A program made the position numbers and the translations under genes. DNA of 64,000 nucleotides from an uncultured Clostridia bacterium (GTDB lineage: Bacteria; Bacillota; Clostridia; Lachnospirales; CAG-274), in NCBI GenBank assembly GCA_947591605.1, contig CANQDF010000001.1, forward strand, positions 146,239 through 210,238, in the 5' to 3' direction. The notes beneath the pieces were generated by a model. It worked only from the letters and a program-made list of their open reading frames with translations, was not told where the DNA came from and made no database searches. Every line of letters begins with the position of its first letter. The stretch's first letter is position 1. This document shows, piece after piece, positions 26,710-35,281 of this stretch.

Positions 26710-28215
26710 ATGAGAGGAATAGATACCCCGGTATCCAAGCTGCGCAGGCAAATATTTGCGGAGATAACAAGGATAGCTTTTGAGGAGGACGGCAGCATAA
26801 ACAACGCCATAGAGGCAGTACCGTATACCGTTTGCCCCGGCGATACCGCTACATACAGAGAGAGCATATACCGTGAAAGAGCCATAGCCTCGGAGAGAGT
26901 AAGGCTTGCAATGGGTATGTCGCTAAGGCCCGAGGACAGACCCGTTCACGTTACAAGCGGTCTTGCCGAGAGCAATATAGCGGAGCATTATTACGAGCCG
27001 CCGCTCATGCAGGTAATACCGTCGGCGTGCAACAAGTGCGAGGAGAACATTTACCGTGTTTCGGATATGTGCAAGGGCTGTGTGGCGCATCCCTGCATGG
27101 AGGTGTGCCCCAAAAATGCCATATCAAGGCAGAACGGCAGGGCGGCAATAGACGAGAGCAGGTGTATAAAATGCGGCAAATGCAGGGAGATATGCCCATA
27201 CAGCGCAATAATAAAGCTTTCAAGGCCGTGTGCGGAGGCATGCGGTGTAAAGGCGATAGAGTCGGACGAGCAGGGCAGGGCCAAAATAAATACCGATAAA
27301 TGCGTATCCTGCGGTATGTGCATGGTAAGCTGTCCTTTCGGAGCAATTGCGGATAAATCACAGGTATTTCAGCTTGCAAGGAGCTTAAAGGACGGCAATA
27401 AGGTGGTTGCCGAGCTTGCACCCGCATATGTGGGTCAGTTTGGCGCAGACGTCACGGCAGGTCAGGTAAAGCTTGCGCTTAAGGCGCTCGGCTTTGCGGA
27501 GGTAAGAGAGGTCGCCCTCGGTGCCGATATAGGCGCAGTGGCTGAGGCAAAGCATTATGCCGAGCATGTTGCAACGGGTGAGCTGCCGTTCCTTTTAACG
27601 TCGTGCTGTCCGTCGTGGTCAATGCTTGCAAAGACGCAGTTCCCCGAGATGATAGACAGCGTTTCGAGAGAGCTGACGCCTATGGTGGCTACCGCAAGGC
27701 GCATAAAGCACGAGGATCCGGAGGCGAAGGTGGTGTTTATAGGCCCCTGTGCGGCAAAAAAGCTTGAGGCGACAAGGCGTACCGTAAGGAGCGATGTCGA
27801 CTTTGTAATAACCTTTGAAGAGCTTGCGGCAATGTTTGACGCAAGAGGCATAGACCCGCATAATATGGAGCTTACGGCTGGTCTGCACGATGCAACCGCA
27901 GCAGGCAGGGGCTATGCGTGCGCAGGAGGAGTTGCACAGGCAATTGAAAGCTGCATAAAGGAGTATTACCCCGATGTTGAGGTAAAAATACAGCATGCGG
28001 AGGGGCTTGCGGACTGCAAAAAAATGCTTACGCTTGCAAAGCTGGGCAAAATGAACGGCTGCATGATAGAGGGCATGGCTTGTCCGGGCGGCTGTGTCGC
28101 AGGCGCAGGTACGCTGCTGCCGGTAACCAAGGCTAAGGCGGCAATAGCAAAGCTTAAGGCGGAAAGCACGGTGCAGATACCCGATATGTCTGTTATGGAT
28201 GTTGACCTGAGCTGA
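26710..28215 (+). CDS. [FeFe]-hydrogenase, group B-like, with ferredoxin domain
   Basis: 501 residues starting at 26710 after CAGGAGG. The N-terminal half carries Cys-rich ferredoxin-type motifs (CNKCEEN, CKGCVAHPCMEVCPKNA, CIKCGKCREICP, CVSCGMCMVSCP), several [4Fe-4S] clusters. The H-cluster domain has L1 LTSCCPSW, L2 FIGPCAAKKLEA and L3 EGMACPGGCVAGAG. L1 with CCPSW and L2 with GPCAAK differ from group A (TSCCPAW, MPCTAKK) and fit group B. No maturase genes (hydEFG) or partner subunits lie within the window. Group B enzymes are little studied; in Clostridium pasteurianum one has been studied and favours H2 production. Confidence 0.85.
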   Translation: MRGIDTPVSKLRRQIFAEITRIAFEEDGSINNAIEAVPYTVCPGDTATYRESIYRERAIASERVRLAMGMSLRPEDRPVHVTSGLAESNIAEHYYEPPLMQVIPSACNKCEENIYRVSDMCKGCVAHPCMEVCPKNAISRQNGRAAIDESRCIKCGKCREICPYSAIIKLSRPCAEACGVKAIESDEQGRAKINTDKCVSCGMCMVSCPFGAIADKSQVFQLARSLKDGNKVVAELAPAYVGQFGADVTAGQVKLALKALGFAEVREVALGADIGAVAEAKHYAEHVATGELPFLLTSCCPSWSMLAKTQFPEMIDSVSRELTPMVATARRIKHEDPEAKVVFIGPCAAKKLEATRRTVRSDVDFVITFEELAAMFDARGIDPHNMELTAGLHDATAAGRGYACAGGVAQAIESCIKEYYPDVEVKIQHAEGLADCKKMLTLAKLGKMNGCMIEGMACPGGCVAGAGTLLPVTKAKAAIAKLKAESTVQIPDMSVMDVDLS

Positions 28216-28303
28216 TAAAAGATATTGTATTTTTTTGCATAATGAGTTAAAATATAAGCAGTATGTAATTTTGTAAAAGTTATACCGATATGGAGTTGTT
28301 TAT

Positions 28304-29776
28304 ATGGCAGATGCTAAAAACATAAACGAAATAAGAAGACACAGGAGCGGCAAGCCCAACAAGAACAACCTTGGCAGGCACCGCAAAAACGGCATTGCTT
28401 TTCCCGTTGTGGTGTGTGCTGCCGTTATAGCGGGTGTGATAATAGGCTTTAAAAGCTACGGCTTTGCATATGACAAGGTAGCAAAGCAAAGTATACTTGC
28501 CGCCAAGGAAAACGAAAACGGCGAGAGGGAGTTCAGCGCCAACAACATAATAGAGCAGGCGCAGAACAACCTTGTAGGCTCCGATATAGACGGAGTTATA
28601 AAGGATATAAACAAGGATGAGAGCAAATTTACCTTTTACTCGCTTAAATCCAACGAAACGGTGATACTCACGGCAACGGAGGATACACAGTATCCGTTTC
28701 CCAATACGATAAACGACTACAAGATAGGCGATGTTGTCACCTTTGTATACGATGAGGACAGAAACCTTACGGATATTAAAAACTGTGAGGCAGCGTGGGC
28801 GTTTTCGGATACGGGGCTTATTGTCAATACCGACTCCAAGCTGCTTAAATTCGGCGATTCGTCAACACAGTACAAGGATAAATCCTTTAAATATACCGAC
28901 GGTATAACCACGGTGCGCTACAAGGATGTATATACCGACATGAGCAAGATAGACAAGCTTGATTATGTTACGGTAAGGGGCTATGACAACGGCGTTACAA
29001 ACAAGGCGTACTCCGTTACCATTGAAAAGAGCCACGGCTCGCTGGAGATACATAACGGCGAGCAGATACAGGACGGTATAATAAAGCTTAACGGAAACGA
29101 AATATCGCTTGATAAGGCAAGAAGCATGAACCTTACAGAGGGCAGATATACCGTTGAGGTAACGGGAAGCAACTGCGAGCCTTACACTACCGAGGTAATG
29201 GTAAGGCCGTCTGCAACGGCAACGGTGGATTTGTCGGTTATACAGGTAAAGAGCGGTCTTTTGGATGTTACCGCAAACGTTGCGGACTTTACCGTGACCA
29301 TAGACGGCACGGATTACAAGTCGGGCGACCCTATACTTTTAAGCTACGGCAGGTATAATGTAAAGGTAAGCAAGCCCGATTATGTGGACTATACAGGCAC
29401 AGTTACAATAAACGAGGATATAAATACCTTCTCTGCTACCCTTAAGGAGAGGGAAAAGACGGGTACGGTAAATGTTTCCACCAATCCCGGGTCGGCAAGG
29501 GTGTATATAGACGGCACATTTATGGGTCAGTCGCCTCAGAGCAGGCAGCTCCCTCTCGGCAGCCATACCGTTGAGATACGCATGGACGGCTATATTACGG
29601 AAACCAGGGATATAAACATTGCAAACGAGGGCGATACGGTAAGGTGTCAGGCAAACCTTACGCCTGTTGTAACGCCCTACGCAGGTGAAACAAGCCGTCC
29701 TGCGCCCAAAGCTCCCGCCGAGCCTGCTGCGCCTGCAACGGGTGCGGAGGTCATAACAGAGGTAGTTGTGCAATGA
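28304..29776 (+). CDS. PEGA-domain membrane-anchored surface protein
   Basis: 490 residues. A basic N-terminus (about 1-28, RRHRSGKPNKNNLGRHRKN) precedes one helix (about 32-50). Then an extracytoplasmic region follows with PEGA-type repeats (about 240-310, 315-385 and 390-455; GLLDVTANVADFTVTIDG and GTVNVSTNPGSARVYIDGTFMG in part). The C-terminus is Pro/Ala-rich. PEGA domains are beta-sandwich modules of S-layer or surface proteins. It overlaps the next gene (signal peptidase) by ATGA, so the two are translationally coupled. Confidence 0.85.
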   Translation: MADAKNINEIRRHRSGKPNKNNLGRHRKNGIAFPVVVCAAVIAGVIIGFKSYGFAYDKVAKQSILAAKENENGEREFSANNIIEQAQNNLVGSDIDGVIKDINKDESKFTFYSLKSNETVILTATEDTQYPFPNTINDYKIGDVVTFVYDEDRNLTDIKNCEAAWAFSDTGLIVNTDSKLLKFGDSSTQYKDKSFKYTDGITTVRYKDVYTDMSKIDKLDYVTVRGYDNGVTNKAYSVTIEKSHGSLEIHNGEQIQDGIIKLNGNEISLDKARSMNLTEGRYTVEVTGSNCEPYTTEVMVRPSATATVDLSVIQVKSGLLDVTANVADFTVTIDGTDYKSGDPILLSYGRYNVKVSKPDYVDYTGTVTINEDINTFSATLKEREKTGTVNVSTNPGSARVYIDGTFMGQSPQSRQLPLGSHTVEIRMDGYITETRDINIANEGDTVRCQANLTPVVTPYAGETSRPAPKAPAEPAAPATGAEVITEVVVQ

Positions 29777-30240
29777 GCAAAAGGGCAAAAGCCAATATAA
29801 TATTTATCCTTGAGGCGGCAGCAATGGTTTTTATGCTTTATGCCTTTGCATACCCCTACAAGGTGGAGGGCAGCTCCATGGAGGATAACTATTTTACGGG
29901 CGACAGGGTCTTTATATCTCATTTTGCCGCATGGTGCGGCGATATAGACCGAGGCGACGTTATTGTGTGCGACCTTGCGGATATGCGTGTCATAAAAAGG
30001 GTGATAGCAATACCCGGTGACAGCATAGAAATATCGGACGGCAAGGTAATGCTTAACGGCGTACCGCTTGACGAACCGTACCTTGCCAAGGACACATACA
30101 CAGGCAGAAATATATCGCTTGTAATGGGCAGCGGCGAGTACTTTGTTATGGGCGACAACAGGGGCGCAAGCAGGGACAGCAGGCACGAGGGCTGCGTTAA
30201 AAAAAGCGGCATACGAGGCAAGGTAATTTTTAAAATATAA
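29773..30240 (+). CDS. lepB: Signal peptidase I, short form
   Basis: 155 residues, near the short end of the family. One N-terminal helix (about 8-26) is followed by catalytic Ser in VEGSSMEDNY, catalytic Lys in RVIKRVIAIPGDSIEI and box E GDNRGASRDSR. It removes signal peptides at the outer face of the membrane. Coupling to the PEGA protein gene suggests matched expression. No terminator is seen directly after it before the rpsO promoter. Confidence 0.93.
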   Translation: MSKRAKANIIFILEAAAMVFMLYAFAYPYKVEGSSMEDNYFTGDRVFISHFAAWCGDIDRGDVIVCDLADMRVIKRVIAIPGDSIEISDGKVMLNGVPLDEPYLAKDTYTGRNISLVMGSGEYFVMGDNRGASRDSRHEGCVKKSGIRGKVIFKI

Positions 30241-30255
30241 AAAAGTAAAAAGTTC

Positions 30256-30284
30256 TTGTGTTTTGGCATTTGTTGTGTTATACT
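30256..30284 (+). promoter_or_regulatory. Promoter of rpsO
   Basis: TTGTGT (30256-30261) and TATACT (30279-30284) are 17 bases apart. The transcript would start near 30291. Confidence 0.65.
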
Positions 30285-30301
30285 ATACAGGTATGATATC
30301 C

Positions 30302-30342
30302 AATGCTCGGGGATAGGCATCTCCGACCGTTTCTGAGCATTT
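30302..30342 (+). promoter_or_regulatory. Structured rpsO leader
   Basis: ATGCTC pairs with GAGCAT around a nested CGGGGATAGGCATCTCCG hairpin. S15 controls its own mRNA in many bacteria; this fold may serve that role. Inference only. Confidence 0.35.
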
Positions 30343-30392
30343 GGGGTGTACACGGCAAACATTGTTATTTTAATGTTATGGAGGAAAACAAA

Positions 30393-30653
30393 ATGGAATT
30401 AAACAAAAAGGAAATTGTTGCTAAATTTGGCAGAACACCCGAGGACACAGGTTCGCCCGAGGTTCAGGTTGCCTTGCTTACCGCAAGGATCAATCACCTT
30501 ACCGAGCACCTTAAGGAACACAAAAAGGATCACCATTCAAGGAGAGGTCTGCTTAAAATGGTTGGTCAGAGAAAGGGCTTGCTTAACTATATCAAGTCAA
30601 AGGATATTGTTAAGTATCGTGAGCTTATCGCAGAGCTTGGCCTCAGAAAGTAA
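30393..30653 (+). CDS. rpsO: Small ribosomal subunit protein uS15
   Basis: 86 residues starting at 30393 after ATGGAGGAAAACAA; the in-frame extension upstream is part of the leader. [20 protein letters not shown] and [15 protein letters not shown] (in part) are S15 hallmarks. It precedes pnp, the order known from many bacteria. It has its own promoter, leader and terminator. Confidence 0.97.
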   Translation: MELNKKEIVAKFGRTPEDTGSPEVQVALLTARINHLTEHLKEHKKDHHSRRGLLKMVGQRKGLLNYIKSKDIVKYRELIAELGLRK

Positions 30654-30686
30654 TGTATTGATGCCTTTAGGGTAAACACAATACAA

Positions 30687-30719
30687 CGGGGGCTGTCGGT
30701 TTTCGGCAGTCCCCTTTTG
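30687..30719 (+). terminator. Terminator between rpsO and pnp
   Basis: GGGGGCTGTCGG and CGGCAGTCCCC form a stem around TTTT, followed by TTTT. Position matches the known attenuating terminator between rpsO and pnp in other bacteria. Confidence 0.75.
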
Positions 30720-30732
30720 ATAACCAAGGGCG

Positions 30733-30812
30733 GGGAGATTTTTTAGTTTACAGATGTCCTTAACAGTCAAGGTCTTTCCGTAAGGCCGTCTGTAAGCTAA
30801 AAATGTTTCTCC
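30733..30812 (+). promoter_or_regulatory. Long hairpin in the pnp leader, likely RNase III/PNPase control site
   Basis: GGAGA...TTTTTTAGTTTACAGA (30734-30754) pairs with TCTGTAAGCTAAAAA...TCTCC (30789-30812), about 21 bp with one bulge. Inside, CCTTA (30758-30762) can pair with TAAGG (30781-30785). It ends 30 bases before the pnp ATG. In E. coli a similar hairpin is cut by RNase III and lets PNPase repress itself. Confidence 0.6.
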
Positions 30813-30841
30813 TGCCTAAAAAAATACAGGAGGATAAAAAT

Positions 30842-32974
30842 ATGAGCAAGATTTACAAAATGGATTTGGCAGGCAGAGAGCTCTCTGTCGAAATAGGCAA
30901 GGTGGCAGAGCTTGCCAACGGTGAATGTCTGGTCAGGTACGGGGATACCGTAGTGCTTGTTACCGCTGTGGCGTCGGAAAAGCCTAGGGCAGGCATCGAC
31001 TTTTTCCCTCTTTCCATAGACTATGAGGAAAAAATGTATTCCGTAGGCAAAATACCCGGTTCCTTTAACAGGCGTGAGGGCAGACCATCGGAAAAGGCTA
31101 TACTTACAGCCAGGGTCATAGACAGACCGATAAGACCGCTTTTCCCTAAGGATTACAGAAACGATGTATGTATAAATGCTTCCGTTATGAGCGTTGACCA
31201 GGACTGCGTACCGGAGATATGCGCAATGATAGGCTCGTCAATAGCGCTCTCAATATCGGATATACCTTTCTACGGTCCTACGGGTTCGGTTTCCGTAGGT
31301 ATGGTGGACGGACAGTTTGTCATCAACCCGACCGCAGAGCAGAGGGCAAAAAGCAGGCTCAGCCTTACGGTTGCTTCCACAAAGGAAAAGGTCATGATGA
31401 TAGAGGCAGGTGCAGACGAGGTATCCGATGAGGATATGATAGCCGCTATCGAGTTCGGACATAAGCAGAATGTTGAAATATGCAAGTTTATTGACGGTAT
31501 AGTTGCCGAGCTTGGCAAGGCAAAGCACAGCTATGAGGAGCATATAGTGGATCATGATTTTTATGAGGCTATAAAGGCGCTTATTACAGACCCACGCATG
31601 GAAGAGGCTGTATTTACCGATATGAAGCAGATAAGGGACGAGCGCATAAGCGAAATTACCGGCGAGGTAATAGAGCAGCTTGCTTCCTTCAAGGCGGAAG
31701 ACGAGGACGATGAGGCATTTGCGGTAAGAGCCGACGAGGCTATATATAAATACGAAAAGGAAACGGTAAGGCGTATGATACTCAGGGATCATAAGCGCCC
31801 CGACGGACGTGCGCTCAACGAGATAAGGCCTCTTACGGCAGAGGTGGATATTCTCCCACGCACACACGGCTCGGCTATGTTCAAGAGAGGTCAGACGCAG
31901 GTCATCACCGTTACCACACTCGGCTCGTCGGGTGATGCGCAAAAGCTTGACGGCCTTGACCCAACGGAAACAAGCAAGAGATATATGCACCACTACAACT
32001 TCCCCGGTTATTCGGTAGGCGAGGCAAAGCCTTCAAGGAGCCCCGGCAGGAGAGAAATAGGCCACGGCGCACTTGCAGAGAGGGCGCTGCTGCCCGTTAT
32101 ACCAAGCGAGGCGGATTTCCCTTACACAATAAGGCTTGTATCGGAGGTAGTAAGCTCCAACGGCTCCACATCTCAGGCAAGCGTGTGCGGCTCCACCCTG
32201 TCGCTTATGGCAGCGGGTGTGCCTATCAAAAAGCCTGTTGCAGGTATATCCTGCGGTCTTGTAACGGGTGAAACGGATGACGATTTTATTCTTCTTACGG
32301 ATATACAGGGCCTTGAGGACTTCTTCGGCGACATGGATTTTAAGGTTGCGGGTACCCACGAGGGTATAACAGCCATACAGATGGATATGAAGATACAGGG
32401 TCTTACCTTTGACATAATAAAGGGAGCAATAAAGAACACACACGAGGCAAGAGATTATATAATTGACGAGGTAATGCTTAAGGCTATACCCGAGCCAAGG
32501 GCAGAGCTCAGCCCATATGCGCCAAAGATCGAGTTTGTACAGATCAACCCCGATAAGATGGCTGAGGTCATCGGCTCAAAGGGTAAGGTCATAAACAGGA
32601 TCATTGAGGAGTCGGGTGTTGATAAGATAGATACCGAGGATGAGGGCAGGATATTTATTTCATCTCCTGATGCCGAGGCTATACGCAAGGCTGTTGATAT
32701 GATAAAGTGCATTGCCGAGGATCCCGAAATAGGCAAGGTATACACAGGCAAGGTAACAAGGATAATGAGCTTTGGCGCCTTTGTTGAAATAGCTCCCGAA
32801 AAGGAGGGGCTTGTACACATATCCAAGCTTGCACACGAAAGGGTGGAAAAGGTAGAGGATGTGGTTTCGGAAGGCGACATAATAGATGTTAAGGTTACCG
32901 AGATAGACCATCAGGGCAGAATAAACCTTTCAAGAAAAGCTTGCCTGCCAAGACCCGAGAAAAAGTCGGAATAA
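30842..32974 (+). CDS. pnp: Polyribonucleotide nucleotidyltransferase (PNPase)
   Basis: 710 residues with start at 30842 after CAGGAGGATAAAAA. Two RNase PH domains are separated by a helical part: ETGKLA-like start, REGRPSEKAILTARVIDRPIRPLFP (in part) in the first and PGRREIGHGALAERAL with HEG in the second. A KH domain (GSKGKVINRIIEESG) and a C-terminal S1 domain (GKVTRIMSFGAFVEIAPEKEG, in part) follow. It degrades RNA 3' to 5' with phosphate. The end is short after S1. Confidence 0.97.
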   Translation: MSKIYKMDLAGRELSVEIGKVAELANGECLVRYGDTVVLVTAVASEKPRAGIDFFPLSIDYEEKMYSVGKIPGSFNRREGRPSEKAILTARVIDRPIRPLFPKDYRNDVCINASVMSVDQDCVPEICAMIGSSIALSISDIPFYGPTGSVSVGMVDGQFVINPTAEQRAKSRLSLTVASTKEKVMMIEAGADEVSDEDMIAAIEFGHKQNVEICKFIDGIVAELGKAKHSYEEHIVDHDFYEAIKALITDPRMEEAVFTDMKQIRDERISEITGEVIEQLASFKAEDEDDEAFAVRADEAIYKYEKETVRRMILRDHKRPDGRALNEIRPLTAEVDILPRTHGSAMFKRGQTQVITVTTLGSSGDAQKLDGLDPTETSKRYMHHYNFPGYSVGEAKPSRSPGRREIGHGALAERALLPVIPSEADFPYTIRLVSEVVSSNGSTSQASVCGSTLSLMAAGVPIKKPVAGISCGLVTGETDDDFILLTDIQGLEDFFGDMDFKVAGTHEGITAIQMDMKIQGLTFDIIKGAIKNTHEARDYIIDEVMLKAIPEPRAELSPYAPKIEFVQINPDKMAEVIGSKGKVINRIIEESGVDKIDTEDEGRIFISSPDAEAIRKAVDMIKCIAEDPEIGKVYTGKVTRIMSFGAFVEIAPEKEGLVHISKLAHERVEKVEDVVSEGDIIDVKVTEIDHQGRINLSRKACLPRPEKKSE

Positions 32975-33029
32975 TGTAACGGTAAAGGCACTTTACCGAG
33001 TATAATATTTTATAATGTAAGGATAATAA

Positions 33030-33059
33030 AAAGGGGGATAGTTTTTACTGTCCCCTTTT
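33030..33059 (+). terminator. Terminator after pnp
   Basis: AAAAAGGGGGATAGT and ACTGTCCCCTTTTT form a long stem. A second perfect hairpin, CGGTAAAGGCACTTTACCG, lies closer to the stop at about 32979-32997. Confidence 0.8.
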
Positions 33060-33082
33060 TCAGCAGATAAAGAGGTGATACT

Positions 33083-34306
33083 GTGCTTGTAAAGCATACT
33101 TATGAAAGCGGTGTAAGGCTTGTTATAAAATATCTTCCGCATACAATGGGCGTAAGTACGGGCATATATGTGCGCAGCGGCTCCCGTGACGAGGCTGCGG
33201 GCGAGGAGGGTATGTCGCATTTTATTGAGCATATGCTTTTTAAGGGTACCCGCAGCAGAACGGCTGCCGATATAGCGGAGGAAATGGACGTTATGGGCGG
33301 TCAGCTTAACGCCTATACCACCAAGGAGTATACCTGCTACTATGCAAGGGTACTTAGTGATAATTTTGAAAAGGCTGCAAATATACTCTGCGATATGTAT
33401 TTTAACTCCGTATTTGACGATGAGGATATAAGACGTGAGGCGTCGGTAATTGCCGAGGAGATAAATATGTATGAGGATACTCCCGACGAGCTTGTTTTTG
33501 ACGAGCTGCAGGCAGGCATATGGAAAAACTCAAATCCGCTTGGCAAGCCTATTTTGGGCACTGCCGAAAGCGTAAGGACATTTAAACACAGCAATTTTAA
33601 GGATTATATGAGGGGGCATTACCGCCCGGACAACACGGTGCTGTCGGTTGCGGGCAGCATAGATCCGCAGCGTGTGATAAATGTGCTGGGAGAGTATTTT
33701 GGCAGGGCGTGGGAGAGCGAGAGCGGAATAAGAAGCTTTGAAAAGGCTGAATACCAAACCTGTAAACGGAGAAAGCACAAGGATATAGAGCAGGCGCACA
33801 TATGCCTTTGCTACGAGGGCGTGCCCGTGGGGGATAAGCATATATATGATATGAATATACTTAATACCCTGCTCGGCGGCGGCATGAGCTCACGCATATA
33901 TCAGACCGTGAGGGAAAAATATGCCCTTGCATACTCAATTTACAGCTATATGAGCTGCTATATGGATGCGGGTATTTTTGTGGTATATGCGGGCGTAAAC
34001 CCAGAGCATGAGAAAAGGGCGGCAGAGCTTATAATAAGCGAGATAGAGAGCATTTTTACCGACAGGATATCCGATGAGGCTATAGAAAAGGCAAAGGCAC
34101 AGCTTAAAAGCAATTATCTTTTGGGGCTTGACAGCACCATAAACATCATGGAGGCAAACGGCAGAAATATGGTGCTTAAAAATACGGTTACGGAAAGCGA
34201 CGAGGTAACCGAAAAAATAGATAAAGTAAGCTCGGCAAGCATGTACGGGCTTGCCGAGAGGATATTTAACAGAGATATGCTGAGTATTTCGGTAGTGAGC
34301 CGATAA
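33083..34306 (+). CDS. M16 family zinc peptidase
   Basis: 407 residues; the start is GTG at 33083 after AAGAGGTGA. N-terminal HFIEHMLFKGT holds the inverted HxxEH zinc motif, with a Glu about 76 residues further (SVIAEEINMYEDTPDE). The C-terminal half is the inactive homologous domain (LNTLLGGGMSSRIYQTVREK in part). Bacterial homologues lie by pnp in Gram-positives (the PqqL/YmxG type). Substrates unknown. Confidence 0.92.
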   Translation: MLVKHTYESGVRLVIKYLPHTMGVSTGIYVRSGSRDEAAGEEGMSHFIEHMLFKGTRSRTAADIAEEMDVMGGQLNAYTTKEYTCYYARVLSDNFEKAANILCDMYFNSVFDDEDIRREASVIAEEINMYEDTPDELVFDELQAGIWKNSNPLGKPILGTAESVRTFKHSNFKDYMRGHYRPDNTVLSVAGSIDPQRVINVLGEYFGRAWESESGIRSFEKAEYQTCKRRKHKDIEQAHICLCYEGVPVGDKHIYDMNILNTLLGGGMSSRIYQTVREKYALAYSIYSYMSCYMDAGIFVVYAGVNPEHEKRAAELIISEIESIFTDRISDEAIEKAKAQLKSNYLLGLDSTINIMEANGRNMVLKNTVTESDEVTEKIDKVSSASMYGLAERIFNRDMLSISVVSR

Positions 34307-34321
34307 AAACGCATTTTTGGC

Positions 34322-34362
34322 AAAAGGGCTGTATAGTTATTGCTGCATAGGTACAGCCCTTG
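34322..34362. terminator. Bidirectional hairpin between M16 and membrane gene
   Basis: AAGGGCTGTA pairs with TACAGCCCTT around a loop of about 20 bases. The stop codon of the following - strand gene (34337-34339) lies in this loop. Confidence 0.65.
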
Positions 34363-34933
34363 CAAAGTTTATTAACACAATATGGTAAATAATAAAGTAC
34401 AGCATGTCCGACAAATATATTGAGCCGTCGTAAAGCGTAAAAGGAGGCTGTTTTAATGCCGTAAGCACGGCAGAGGCAATGCACACCAGAATACAGTATA
34501 CAATAAACGGCTTTACGCTTTTTATCACCTTTAGCGATACAAGCGTAAAAAACACAAGAGTCAGCAAATATACAAAATACGATATATGGTATAGTATGAG
34601 CGTGCCTCCCATAATACCGGAAACCGTGTAAAACAGCGTAGGCAGGCATGGTATAAACAAAAGCTTTGCCCTTTTTTTGCCGTAGGCTGCCGCACATATT
34701 ATAATAAATATCGGTACCAAAGCTTTGATAAGCCATACAGCAAAGTTGATCCTGCTGTTTATATCCATTATGGTGCCCAGCAATAATACAGGATTATTTA
34801 GCATTGCCATAATTTTGCCTTTTTCCGGTATCAATATTGTATATACATGCATAAGCAGCATGAGCAGCGCAAAGCTTGCCCCTACAAATACAGGCTGAGG
34901 CTCGGTGCTGAGCCCTAAACGTTTTCTGAGCAT
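34337..34933 (-). CDS. Unknown integral membrane protein
   Basis: 198 residues, with about five or six hydrophobic helices (near 14-35, 62-85, 95-118, 122-140, 150-168, 175-192). No known domain is recognised. Basic residues lie at the N-terminus and between helices. Preceded by GGGGGGATATTT. It sits alone, between the converging M16 gene and the feo cluster. Function unknown. Confidence 0.65.
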   Translation of the reverse strand: MLRKRLGLSTEPQPVFVGASFALLMLLMHVYTILIPEKGKIMAMLNNPVLLLGTIMDINSRINFAVWLIKALVPIFIIICAAAYGKKRAKLLFIPCLPTLFYTVSGIMGGTLILYHISYFVYLLTLVFFTLVSLKVIKSVKPFIVYCILVCIASAVLTALKQPPFTLYDGSIYLSDMLYFIIYHIVLINFARAVPMQQ

Positions 34934-35040
34934 AAATATCCCCCCGGGTAAATATTTGTTTATATATTGGCATTATTCCATATATTGTTTTTATTATAAT
35001 AACACATATATACGAAAAAGGCAAATATAAAAAATACATA

Positions 35041-35090
35041 AAGGACTCCCGTATGCAGCAGGTTTTGCCTGTATACGGGAGCCCTTTTAT
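35041..35090 (-). terminator. Terminator of the feo operon
   Basis: On the - strand GGGCTCCCGTAT pairs with ATACGGGAGTCC with an inner CAGG/CCTG pair and TTTT loop, followed by an AT-rich tail with T runs. Confidence 0.75.
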
Positions 35091-35110
35091 ATAACCTATT
35101 TAAATGCTTT

Positions 35111-35269
35111 TCAGTGACACTTGCGGTTACAGCCCTCACAGCCGCAGCCGCAGGAGCTTTTGCCGTCTTTTTTGTTTTTTATCATACTGCGTATTATTGC
35201 AGCCACAACGGCAAGCAGTACTGCTCCGGTTGCGGCGGTGCCTATATTTTCGGCTATAAAAGCTGCCAT
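35111..35269 (-). CDS. FeoB-associated Cys-rich membrane protein
   Basis: 52 residues, too short for routine calling. One helix (about 3-27, with AATGAVLLAVVAAIIRSMI) then a basic stretch and a C-terminal tail SCGCGCEGCNRKCH with six Cys. This is the FeoB-associated Cys-rich family typical of Firmicute feo operons. GGAGG lies seven bases before the ATG. It starts 12 bases after the feoB stop. Proposed role is iron handling at the transporter. Confidence 0.88.
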   Translation of the reverse strand: MAAFIAENIGTAATGAVLLAVVAAIIRSMIKNKKDGKSSCGCGCEGCNRKCH

Positions 35270-35281
35270 AAAAATGCCTCC

